DNA from: an uncultured Paracoccaceae bacterium
GTDB lineage: Bacteria > Pseudomonadota > Alphaproteobacteria > Rhodobacterales > Rhodobacteraceae
DNA: 64,000 nt
Assembly: GCA_947498415.1 (NCBI GenBank)
Contig: CANMKB010000003.1
Location: 186,001 to 250,000 of the forward strand
Direction of reading: 5' to 3'
Shown here: positions 1 through 7,535 of the stretch, piece by piece
How positions within the stretch are numbered: position 1 is the stretch's first letter
How the letters are laid out: every line of letters starts with the position of its first letter
The notes under the pieces: model-generated
What the model was told of the DNA's origin: nothing
Seen by the model: only the letters and a program-made list of their open reading frames with translations
Databases searched by the model: none
Translations under genes and position numbers: made by a program

Positions 1-1
1 A

Positions 2-1885
2 CGTCAAAATGGCGAAATGCATGCGGTTGTCACCCAGCCGCGCCCAGTGTCGGCGGCACCTGACATCTGGGTGACCACAGCGGGTAATCCAGAAACCTGG
101 AAAGATGCGGGGCGCAATGGTGCGCATATTTTGACCCATCTGTTGGGCCAAAGCATTGATGAGGTGGCAGAGAAAATCAAACTCTACCATGCGGCTTTGA
201 CCGAAGCGGGTTATGACCCAGGTGATTACAAAGTCACGGTGATGTTGCACACTTTTGTGGGCCAAGATCGTGAAGCTGTTCGCGAAATGGCACGCGAACC
301 GATGAAAGATTATCTGCGATCTGCTGCAGGCCTGATCAAACAATATGCATGGGCGTTCCCGGCGTTCAAAAAGCCTGAGGGCGTAAAGAACCCGTTTGAA
401 TTAGATTTAGGTAGCCTTTCCGAAGAAGAACTTGAGGGGATCCTCGACTTTGCCTTTCTGCGGTACTTCGAAGATTCAGGGCTGTTTGGCACTGTCGATG
501 ACTGTACAAAACGGGTGGATGGCCTAAAGAAAATCGGCGTCACCGAGGTTGCCTGCCTGATTGACTACGGCATTGAAACCGCTGACGTTCTTGAGGGGCT
601 CAAGTCCTTGGCAAAGGTGGTTCAGGCCAGCAATGGGGATGTGTCTGTTGGTGAAAACGATGTCTCGATCGCAGGGCAAATCATTCGTCACAACGTAACC
701 CATCTGCAATGCACTCCGTCCATGGCGCGGATGCTTTCGATGAACGAAGAGGCCTCGGTCGCCCTAGGGCAGGTCGAACATCTATTGATCGGTGGAGAGG
801 CTTTGCCGGGATCGCTTGTGCGGGAACTGAACGGTCTGACCCAAGCGTCCATCACCAATATGTATGGCCCAACCGAAACGACGATCTGGTCGTCAACTGC
901 GGTGGCCACGTCACAAGATACAACGGTGAATGTGGGTCAACCCATTGCAAACACGACGCTTTATGTTGTGGATGATGCGCTAGACCCGGTGCCGCTGGGC
1001 CTGCCCGGTGAGTTATTGATCGGCGGAGCCGGGGTCACGCGTGGCTATTGGACCCGACCTGATCTAACGGCGGAACGCTATATCGAAAGCCCGTTTATCG
1101 CGGGCGAGCGCCTGTACCGCACGGGTGATCTTGTGCGTGGACGCCTTGATGGCGGTCTTGATTTCATCGGTCGTGCAGATCATCAGGTCAAACTGCGCGG
1201 ATATCGTATTGAGCTGGGCGAGATCGAAAGCCGTCTAGAAGAGCTGCCAACGATCGCCCAAGCCGTGGTTATCCCGCGCGAAGATACGCCGGGTGATACG
1301 CGTCTGGTGTCCTATCTGCGCGGCACGGCGGACGAGGCTGCGATGCGGGCCCATCTTGCAGAACATCTGCCGGATTACATGGTGCCAAGTCATTTCGTGA
1401 CACTGGATCAATTCCCGCTGACACCAAACAAAAAGATTGATCGCAAGGCGCTGCCTGTGCCGCAAAAGCGGGTCTTGCGTGCAGCGCCGATTGTTGCCTC
1501 CGCTCCGGTGACCGGCGTGGCGCAACAGGTGTCCAAAGTCTGGAGCGACATTCTGGGTGTTCAATCCATCGCAAATTCTGACAGCTTTTTTGATTTGGGC
1601 GGCCATAGTCTTTTGGCGGTACAAGCACACCGTGTTTTGCGTGAACAGCTTGGCCTTAAGGCATTGTCGATCACAGATATTTTCCGTTTCCCAACCTTGG
1701 GTGCCCTGGTGGATCGGATCGAAAAACTGGGTGGCACCCCGGCAACGCCGCAATCGGTTCAGCCAAAAGAAACCGCAGTGGGGGCTGCACAACCAGAAAC
1801 CCCCGTCAGCGCACAGACGCATGCGCGACAAGACGCTATGTCAAAGCGTCGCGCGATGCGTGCCCGCCGCCGGGAAAGACATTGA
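2..1885 (+). CDS. NRPS module, 3' part: luciferase-like monooxygenase + adenylation + carrier domain (5' truncated by window)
   Basis: The reading frame is open to the window edge, so this is the C-terminal part of a larger megasynthase. In window numbering from the first ATG at 17, residues 1-200 match the C-terminal half of a MupA/Atu3671-type FMN-dependent luciferase-like monooxygenase (IWVTTAGNPETW, LTHLLGQS, VMLHTFVG). Residues about 215-480 are the second half of an amino-acid adenylation domain, with A5 NMYGPTE, A7 YRTGD, A8 GRADHQVKLRGYRIELGEIE and A10 NKKIDRKAL. A thiolation domain follows, with FFDLGGHS carrying the phosphopantetheine serine near residue 531. The tail is short and very basic. 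Motifs A1-A4 are missing between the monooxygenase and A5, so they must lie upstream of the monooxygenase or be absent. No thioesterase is visible. The phosphopantetheinyl transferase gene follows after 10 nt. The product is unknown. Confidence 0.9.
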   Translation, partial: RQNGEMHAVVTQPRPVSAAPDIWVTTAGNPETWKDAGRNGAHILTHLLGQSIDEVAEKIKLYHAALTEAGYDPGDYKVTVMLHTFVGQDREAVREMAREPMKDYLRSAAGLIKQYAWAFPAFKKPEGVKNPFELDLGSLSEEELEGILDFAFLRYFEDSGLFGTVDDCTKRVDGLKKIGVTEVACLIDYGIETADVLEGLKSLAKVVQASNGDVSVGENDVSIAGQIIRHNVTHLQCTPSMARMLSMNEEASVALGQVEHLLIGGEALPGSLVRELNGLTQASITNMYGPTETTIWSSTAVATSQDTTVNVGQPIANTTLYVVDDALDPVPLGLPGELLIGGAGVTRGYWTRPDLTAERYIESPFIAGERLYRTGDLVRGRLDGGLDFIGRADHQVKLRGYRIELGEIESRLEELPTIAQAVVIPREDTPGDTRLVSYLRGTADEAAMRAHLAEHLPDYMVPSHFVTLDQFPLTPNKKIDRKALPVPQKRVLRAAPIVASAPVTGVAQQVSKVWSDILGVQSIANSDSFFDLGGHSLLAVQAHRVLREQLGLKALSITDIFRFPTLGALVDRIEKLGGTPATPQSVQPKETAVGAAQPETPVSAQTHARQDAMSKRRAMRARRRERH

Positions 1886-1895
1886 GGAGAGCCCC

Positions 1896-2621
1896 ATGAC
1901 ATTGCACATGCGTAGATTATCCATGCTTGAAATGGCGGCCCGCACCATGGTGCCCGCTGGCATCGCTGTGGGCGTGACATCGCCCCGTGACAACGTTGAT
2001 CCAATGTGGCCTGCCGAAGAGGCGGCGATCGCCAGTGCACAAGATGCACGTCAAAAGGAATTTGCTGCAGGGCGCGCTGCAGCCCGCAAAGCACTTCAGG
2101 CATTGGGGCGTGCCCCGTCTGCTGTGCCGATGGGTGAAGATCGTTCACCCGTGTGGCCCCGTGCCGTTGTGGGCAGCATTTCACATGATTCCAAAGCCTG
2201 TATCGCGATTGTGGCAGAGCGTGACCGCTATCGTGGCATTGGAATTGATATCGAACCTGCTTTGCCGCTTGAGGCTGAGCTTTTTGCAGAAATCTGCCGT
2301 GCCGAAGAGCTCGCTTGGTTGCGGCAGCTGCCGTTTCAGTCGCGCGGATTGGTGGTGCGTCGCTTCTTTAGTGCGAAAGAAGCGATCTATAAGTGCCAAT
2401 ACGCCACAAGCCATGAGATCTTTGATTTTAAGGCGTTAAGCGTTGTGTTTGACAAGCAGGGCCGGTTTGATGCGCGTCTTATGATCGACGTAAACGGGTT
2501 TGAAAAAGGCACGATCTTTAGCGGATCTTGTCACCTTGTGGGGGACCAAATTGTCAGCCTCTGCACGTTGAAAGAAGGCTTTGACTTGGACGCGGATTAT
2601 CCAAATTCGGCCATGGGATAA
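1896..2621 (+). CDS. 4'-phosphopantetheinyl transferase, EntD/Sfp-like
   Basis: About 241 residues. It transfers the phosphopantetheine arm of CoA to a serine of carrier domains, here most likely the carrier domain of the NRPS gene just upstream. Visible motifs are VGSISHD, then GIGIDIEP (metal-binding D and E), then FSAKEAIYK, in the usual order and spacing of the EntD-like branch. The chosen ATG lies 10 nt after the NRPS stop codon and is preceded by GAGGAG at a good distance; the open frame extends further upstream, but that part overlaps NRPS coding sequence and is not needed by the family. Tight spacing suggests co-transcription with the NRPS. Confidence 0.9.
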   Translation: MTLHMRRLSMLEMAARTMVPAGIAVGVTSPRDNVDPMWPAEEAAIASAQDARQKEFAAGRAAARKALQALGRAPSAVPMGEDRSPVWPRAVVGSISHDSKACIAIVAERDRYRGIGIDIEPALPLEAELFAEICRAEELAWLRQLPFQSRGLVVRRFFSAKEAIYKCQYATSHEIFDFKALSVVFDKQGRFDARLMIDVNGFEKGTIFSGSCHLVGDQIVSLCTLKEGFDLDADYPNSAMG

Positions 2622-2706
2622 CCATATTGTGTCGTCATAAGTTGATTTAAATGCATAATAATATGCCATGCCAGCAAGGCGCGGCCCTAGGAATCGAGCA
2701 CGTACA

Positions 2707-3972
2707 ATGAAACGTTTGGCAACAATTGATGACATTCTTAGCGCTGTTCTGCGCCATATTGTCTTGTTGGCTGTTGTAATTGCCATAGGCGTCGCGGCCT
2801 CTTTGTTTTATGCGCTTAGCCTGCCTCGCGAATATGAAACCACCGCGATTATTCAAATCGAACAGCCGCAGGTTCAGCAAAACCTTGGCGGCACAGTCAA
2901 TGCGCGTACGCTGCAACAGCTGCAGATCATCGAACAACGCGTGATGTCGCGTGATAACCTTTTGGGGATCATTCAGGCGTCCAATTTGTTTAGCGACATT
3001 CCTGGGATGACAGACAGCCAAAAGGTTTTTGCCTTGCGCCAGGCCGCGCGGGTGACCCGCGTGTCAGATCCGGCACTTGCGTGGCGTCCAGACGTGATCC
3101 CAACTGCGCTGAACATCACGGTGCGTCTTGGTGATCCAGTGTTAGCCGCAGGTATCGCAAATGACCTTGTTAGCAACGTCTTAGAACAAAACAAAAGCCG
3201 CCGTGCGGTGCGGGCCCAAGAGACGCTCGACTTCTTCCAAAGTGAAGAGTTGCGCGTAGGGGATGCGATTGTCGCACTTGAGGCACGGATTGCAAACTTT
3301 AAGCGAGATAACTCGGAAATCTTATCGTCTGGTGCTTCGGCGCAGGCGGATCAACTCTTTGCATTGCAACAAGAATTGCTGGAAATCGACCGCGAACTTG
3401 CTGGTCTGACCACCGGCAACCGTGGTGCAAGCAATTCGGTTTTCGCCAATCGAATTGCCCAGCTCGAAGTGCAAAGAAATGTACTTGGGGATCGCATTCA
3501 GGGCATTCGCCAAATCGCCCGAGATGCGCCAGAGATTGAACGTGAATTGGGCGCTCTGGAACGCGAACAGGTGAGATTGAGCGATCAATACGGGATTATT
3601 ACGCGCAACCGTGCAGAGGCAGAAATGGGGCTGATGCTGCAAGCGAGCCAACAAGGCGAAAGCTTTCGTGTGCTCGAACAAGCTGTGGTGCCAGAAAACC
3701 CTGTTGCCCCCAATCGCAAGCGGATCGCCTTTATGGGGTGTTTGCTGAGTGGCGTTTTGGGTCTTGGCCTTGTCGCCTTTCTAGAGCTGCGCAACCCAAT
3801 TATTCGGACCGAGCATCAGCTCGAACGCCATCTGGGACTAAGTGCGGTTGCTGTCATCCCAACGGTTCAAGTTGCCCATGAACGGGCATGGCGTCGTGTC
3901 TTCTGGATTGGAGGGCTGACGGTCTTTATCATCGCCTTCCTTCTTGTTGCGGCCATCGTCAGCGCCCGGTAA
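2707..3972 (+). CDS. Wzz/GumC-type polysaccharide chain-length determinant protein
   Basis: About 421 residues. The protein has an N-terminal membrane helix (about 16-37), a long periplasmic coiled-coil-rich region (for example LFALQQELLEIDREL), a proline-rich segment PENPVAPNRK before the second helix (about 338-358), and a third hydrophobic segment at the C-terminus (397-419). This is the polysaccharide co-polymerase fold that sets chain length in Wzy-dependent export. There is no cytoplasmic kinase domain; a separate kinase-like gene at 18379 may be its partner. The ATG at 2707 is preferred over one at 2668 because the protein then starts MKRLATIDDIL just before the helix, and a weak GGAATCGAG lies upstream. 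An intrinsic terminator follows. Confidence 0.87.
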   Translation: MKRLATIDDILSAVLRHIVLLAVVIAIGVAASLFYALSLPREYETTAIIQIEQPQVQQNLGGTVNARTLQQLQIIEQRVMSRDNLLGIIQASNLFSDIPGMTDSQKVFALRQAARVTRVSDPALAWRPDVIPTALNITVRLGDPVLAAGIANDLVSNVLEQNKSRRAVRAQETLDFFQSEELRVGDAIVALEARIANFKRDNSEILSSGASAQADQLFALQQELLEIDRELAGLTTGNRGASNSVFANRIAQLEVQRNVLGDRIQGIRQIARDAPEIERELGALEREQVRLSDQYGIITRNRAEAEMGLMLQASQQGESFRVLEQAVVPENPVAPNRKRIAFMGCLLSGVLGLGLVAFLELRNPIIRTEHQLERHLGLSAVAVIPTVQVAHERAWRRVFWIGGLTVFIIAFLLVAAIVSAR

Positions 3973-3997
3973 CACCCAAGTACATCGATGAGAACAG

Positions 3998-4024
3998 AAG
4001 GCGCCTTAATGGCGCCTTTTTTGT
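3998..4024 (+). terminator. Intrinsic terminator after the chain-length determinant gene
   Basis: AAGGCGCC, a 5-nt TTAAT loop, GGCGCCTT, then a run of T. It lies 26 nt after the stop codon. Confidence 0.88.
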
Positions 4025-4504
4025 GCCCAGTTTGTATATGATTCGCTGAAGCGAGTGATTTTGACTAATCTTGGTTCACCTAGAACGCGTAACCAGAGAA
4101 TAATGTAAGTCTTTTCCTTGGATTGATCCCGACTTGGAAACGGTCAGAATTTCCACATGTGAAACAATCTTGGTGAACTTACCCCTATTATAATCTGTTT
4201 CGTCACCGATCCTGCCGAAAAGATGTGTTAATTGTGAACACGTAACCTAAACTTTTGGTTACTGTTTAAATAAATCCATTAATAACAACGCATTATACCT
4301 ATGCGTGTGTGGCAAATTTCTGGACGATTTTCGACACATTTGATAGGTTGTCGATGGAACTAACCATTAACGGGGACATCGAAGTTTAGGAGAACACTCT
4401 CGCTCTTGCCGGGACACCGGACATAGGGGGCTTTGTGAGCGAGGCACATTTTCCGAGACCGTTGGATTGACTGGCGCACTCTTTGCGACAGGGGTCTTCT
4501 TTTG
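4025..4504. other. Long leader/promoter region upstream of the initiating sugar transferase
   Basis: About 480 nt without a convincing gene. It is A/T-rich compared with the flanking coding sequence. It holds a TATAAT box at 4189-4194 with no well-spaced -35, a 9-nt direct repeat AATCTTGGT at 4067 and 4166 that continues as TCACC and GAAC respectively, a CACATGTG palindrome near 4156, and the dyad listed separately at 4288-4306. The length and the number of dyads suggest a regulated promoter for the polysaccharide genes. No small RNA or riboswitch could be recognised. Confidence 0.45.
4288..4306. promoter_or_regulatory. Candidate operator dyad ACGCAT-N7-ATGCGT
   Basis: Perfect 6-bp inverted repeat with a 7-nt spacer, about 200 nt upstream of the sugar transferase start. 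The form suits a dimeric regulator. No known consensus was recognised. Confidence 0.35.
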
Positions 4505-5197
4505 ATGTCCACATCCTGGGAAGGGGATGGAATGGCATATTTTGAACGGCGCGATATCGCGCCTGCGCTGTCTGCGAGCCCCGCAGCAACTGGGCTGTAC
4601 AGCGTATCGATAAAGCGTGCAGTTGATCTGCTTTTGGTTGCCGTTTTGGCATTGCCAGTCGCAGTCGTCATTGCATTGATTTTGCCTCTTATCGCGCTAG
4701 ATGGGCGTAGCCCGTTCTACCTGCAAAAGCGGGTGGGTCGTCATGGCCGCGAATTCCATATGATCAAGCTTCGCAGCATGGTGCCTAATGCCTCTGCATT
4801 GCTCGAGACATATCTGGCGTCAAACCCAGAGGCGCGTCGTGAATGGGACGAAAAGCAAAAACTCAAGCATGATCCACGGATCACGCCACTGGGGCGCTTT
4901 ATCCGCAAAACGTCGCTGGATGAACTTCCACAGCTTTGGAATGTTCTAACAGGCGAGATGTCGATTGTTGGGCCGCGTCCAATGATGCCATGCCAAAAGG
5001 AAATCTACCCAGGCAAGGCTTATTACGAAATGCGACCCGGGATCACCGGCCTCTGGCAAGTGTCTGAGCGCAACGAAACCAGCTTTGCGGAACGTGCGTT
5101 TTTCGACAATCAGTACCACCGCGATCTGAGCCTTAGGTTTGATTTGGAAATCATCCTGCGGACCGCACGTGTCGTTGTTTCTGGCACGGGTCAATAA
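4505..5197 (+). CDS. Undecaprenyl-phosphate sugar phosphotransferase (initiating glycosyltransferase)
   Basis: About 230 residues of the bacterial sugar transferase family (WcaJ/PssA/RfbP type). It starts repeat-unit synthesis by moving a hexose-1-phosphate from a UDP-sugar to undecaprenyl phosphate at the inner membrane. It has a single hydrophobic segment (about 38-60) followed by the catalytic part with KLRSM, TSLDELPQLWNVLTGEM and SIVGPRP, and RPGITGLWQ near the end. It lacks the four-helix N-terminal domain of the long WcaJ form. The start is uncertain: ATG at 4505 is used, but ATG at 4532 has a better GGAAGGGG sequence upstream and would remove nine residues. A terminator follows. Confidence 0.9.
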   Translation: MSTSWEGDGMAYFERRDIAPALSASPAATGLYSVSIKRAVDLLLVAVLALPVAVVIALILPLIALDGRSPFYLQKRVGRHGREFHMIKLRSMVPNASALLETYLASNPEARREWDEKQKLKHDPRITPLGRFIRKTSLDELPQLWNVLTGEMSIVGPRPMMPCQKEIYPGKAYYEMRPGITGLWQVSERNETSFAERAFFDNQYHRDLSLRFDLEIILRTARVVVSGTGQ

Positions 5198-5231
5198 TCG
5201 CTAGAACGCGTTCAACATTTCGAATTTTATT

Positions 5232-5265
5232 AAAAAGGCGCCATGAAAATGGCGTCTTTTTCTGT
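5232..5265 (+). terminator. Intrinsic terminator after the sugar transferase gene
   Basis: AAGGCGCCAT, GAAA tetraloop, ATGGCGTCTT (one G-T pair), then T run. It is nearly the same core sequence as the terminator at 3998. Confidence 0.85.
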
Positions 5266-5355
5266 CAATATCTCTATCAATCAAGAGTGGCCCTGCAGGA
5301 GCTGCTTGGTCAAAGACAACATTGTTGTCGTTCAAAGCGAGGATGATAGGCCGGT

Positions 5356-6876
5356 ATGCCCAACAGCATCGCCTATTTGGTACTAATGTCATGGCCGTTG
5401 GTCATGCTTTTTGCGTTCCGGGCGTTGCCGCCGGGGCGGGCTTTGATCTGGACGTTGCTTGCCGGCTATTTGCTTTTGCCGCCTCAACCCACGGCCTTTG
5501 ACTTTCCGTTGTTGCCAGCCTTCAACAAAGATTCATTGCCCAACATCATGGCGCTGATCCTGTGTATCACTGTTGCTGGGTTGAAGATTGATTGGTTGCC
5601 CAAATCCACAGTAGGGCGGGTGCTGACAGTGGTCTTTATTCTGAGCCCCATCGCAACTGTTTTTAACAACCCAGAGCCAGTGCTGTTTGCAACAGGCGGG
5701 CTGCGGGGGCTTTATGAAAAAGACATCATCGCTTTGGTGATCAACCAAGCCACTTTCTTGATCAGTTTTACATTGGCCCGTCAGCTGCTGCGCAGCGAAG
5801 AGGACATGCGAGATCTGCTGATTGCCATGGTGATTTGTGGCGTCGTCTATGCCTTCCCGATGTTGCTAGAGGTTCGCTTAAGCCCGCAAATCAACATTTG
5901 GGTCTATGGGTTTTTCCAGCACTTATTTGAACAAGCGGTTCGCGGAGATGGCTTCCGTCCTCTGGTATTCCTAAGCCACGGGATCTGGGCCTCGATGCTG
6001 GCAATGATGACCTTCTCGGCCGCGGTCATTTTGTGGCGGCATCAAAAGGGTGGAATTCGCCCACGCCTGTTGGCTGCGGGTGGGTTCTTGTTTGGCGTTC
6101 TGGTGCTGACCAAAACGCTTAGCCCGTTCATGTATGCTGTGATTATGCTGCTGACGACGTTGTTTTCAACATGGCGGATGCAACTGCGCATTGCGGTTTT
6201 GCTCGCGGCCCTTTCTATCGCTTACCCGCTGATGAAGGGCGCAGACCTTGTGCCAGAAGAAGACATTCTTGCGCTTGCTGCCCAAGCCAGCCCTGAACGT
6301 GAACATTCCTTGCGGTTCCGCCTAGAAAACGAAGAGATCTTGCTAGAGCGCGCCCAAGAAAAACCCGTCTTTGGGTGGGGCACATGGGGGCGCAATCACA
6401 TTCATGATCCAGTGTCTGGCGCGATCATGACCGTCACAGATGGTCGCTGGGTGATCACCATCGGTGTATTTGGCTGGGTTGGCTTCCTTGCTGAATTTGG
6501 GTTGCTCGCCCTTCCGATCTTCTTGTTATGGCGAGAGGTCGGCGGGTGGGATACGCTCAGTCGGGCCAATAAGTTTTCAGCGCAGCGCAATCAGCAAACG
6601 ATGCCGATTAAGCGCGAAAAGCCCAAAAAACTATACGAGCCAACCCCAATGATTGGTGGTGTGGCGTTGCTTTTGGCGTTGAATATGGTCGATTTGCTGC
6701 CAAACGCTACGCTGACGCCGCTTACGTGGCTTTTGGCAGGGGCCTTGTTTGGCTATGCCGAAGAACTTCAGGCCAAGCGGCTTGGTGTGAACCTTGGCGG
6801 AACGCGTCAGACGGCATTGGAAACTGCCGCACCCAAGGCCAAAATTGCGCCAGAGCGTCCGCGCACGGTTCTCTAA
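5356..6876 (+). CDS. Wzy/O-antigen ligase-like polysaccharide polymerase
   Basis: 506 residues with about ten or more hydrophobic segments, including VMLFAFRALPPG at the start and several Leu-rich helices. The large periplasmic loop around residues 315-365 contains RFRLENEEILLERAQEKPVFGWG and a short WGRNHIHDP segment, the usual place and style of the Wzy_C loop in O-antigen polymerases/ligases. It probably joins lipid-linked repeat units in the periplasm. A charged cytoplasmic stretch near 405-425 (KREKPKKLYEP) precedes the last helices, and the C-terminal tail is hydrophilic. It sits between the initiating transferase and the acyl-decoration genes, as expected for an exopolysaccharide locus. 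Wzy and WaaL cannot be told apart from sequence alone. Confidence 0.83.
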   Translation: MPNSIAYLVLMSWPLVMLFAFRALPPGRALIWTLLAGYLLLPPQPTAFDFPLLPAFNKDSLPNIMALILCITVAGLKIDWLPKSTVGRVLTVVFILSPIATVFNNPEPVLFATGGLRGLYEKDIIALVINQATFLISFTLARQLLRSEEDMRDLLIAMVICGVVYAFPMLLEVRLSPQINIWVYGFFQHLFEQAVRGDGFRPLVFLSHGIWASMLAMMTFSAAVILWRHQKGGIRPRLLAAGGFLFGVLVLTKTLSPFMYAVIMLLTTLFSTWRMQLRIAVLLAALSIAYPLMKGADLVPEEDILALAAQASPEREHSLRFRLENEEILLERAQEKPVFGWGTWGRNHIHDPVSGAIMTVTDGRWVITIGVFGWVGFLAEFGLLALPIFLLWREVGGWDTLSRANKFSAQRNQQTMPIKREKPKKLYEPTPMIGGVALLLALNMVDLLPNATLTPLTWLLAGALFGYAEELQAKRLGVNLGGTRQTALETAAPKAKIAPERPRTVL

Positions 6877-6894
6877 GCAGTCAAAGAGATGCCT

Positions 6895-7401
6895 TTATTC
6901 AGCTGTTTTGATATGTGCAATTTCACGCGCCGGAATGCCGGCAACCGTTGTCATGGCTTTGACGTCTTTGGTGACAACCGCATTGGCCCCAATCTGCGCA
7001 TGATCGCCAACTTTAAGGGGGCCAAGCACCTTGGCTCCGGCACCAAAATCTACATGCCCGCCAACTTCGATTGCGTTGGACAAGGTGACTTGATGAAAGA
7101 TCATGCAATTTGGGCCGATGACGCAATCAGGATGTACGATGACCCCAGTCGGGTGAGGCAGGCGCAATCCTCCGGCAATCTGCGTGTGCAGATGAATTTC
7201 ACTTTGGGTCACCGTCGACCAAAAACGATGCACCAGCACCCAATACTTACAGGCGATTTTCGCAACAAGACCGCCACGCTTTTGCGCAGCCTGATACCTT
7301 CGGATCGACCGCACCAGTTTAGGGCCCGGATCCCAAAAGCTGCGGACCGTTTCACGAGACCAATCCGGCTCGGTCGCAGAAACCGTTTCGTGATGTTGCA
7401 T
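6895..7401 (-). CDS. Hexapeptide-repeat acetyltransferase, serine O-acetyltransferase-like
   Basis: 168 residues. The C-terminal half shows left-handed beta-helix hexapeptide repeats typical of CysE-type acetyltransferases (GVIVHPDCVIGPNCMIFHQV, then VDFGAGAKVLGPLKVGDHAQ, then IGANAVVTKDV), ending with the usual AGIPAREI. Because it lies within the polysaccharide locus and lacks the full CysE N-terminal domain, it more likely O-acetylates a sugar than serine; this is inferred from context. It is transcribed towards the polymerase gene with 18 nt between the two stop codons, and its 134-nt upstream region is shared with the divergent acyltransferase gene. Confidence 0.85.
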   Translation of the reverse strand: MQHHETVSATEPDWSRETVRSFWDPGPKLVRSIRRYQAAQKRGGLVAKIACKYWVLVHRFWSTVTQSEIHLHTQIAGGLRLPHPTGVIVHPDCVIGPNCMIFHQVTLSNAIEVGGHVDFGAGAKVLGPLKVGDHAQIGANAVVTKDVKAMTTVAGIPAREIAHIKTAE

Positions 7402-7535
7402 AGGAACCGCCCTCGAATGGCATTTGATTTCTCTTCTGGTGCTTTTGTAAGCCAGGCTTATGCTGGGGCCAACGGAAATAATAACGCGAAATCAGGCATA
7501 TTCCCCAAAACGCGTTGCAGATCGGGACAATCATC

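Noticed and set aside
1235..1831. 198-codon antisense frame in the NRPS gene
   Set aside because: Cys/His/Arg-rich shadow of a GC-rich gene; no ribosome site or motif.
4189..4194. TATAAT as a sigma-70 promoter of the sugar transferase
   Set aside because: No -35 element at 16-18 nt; the nearest TTGGTG is 13 nt away, so it was not listed as a promoter.
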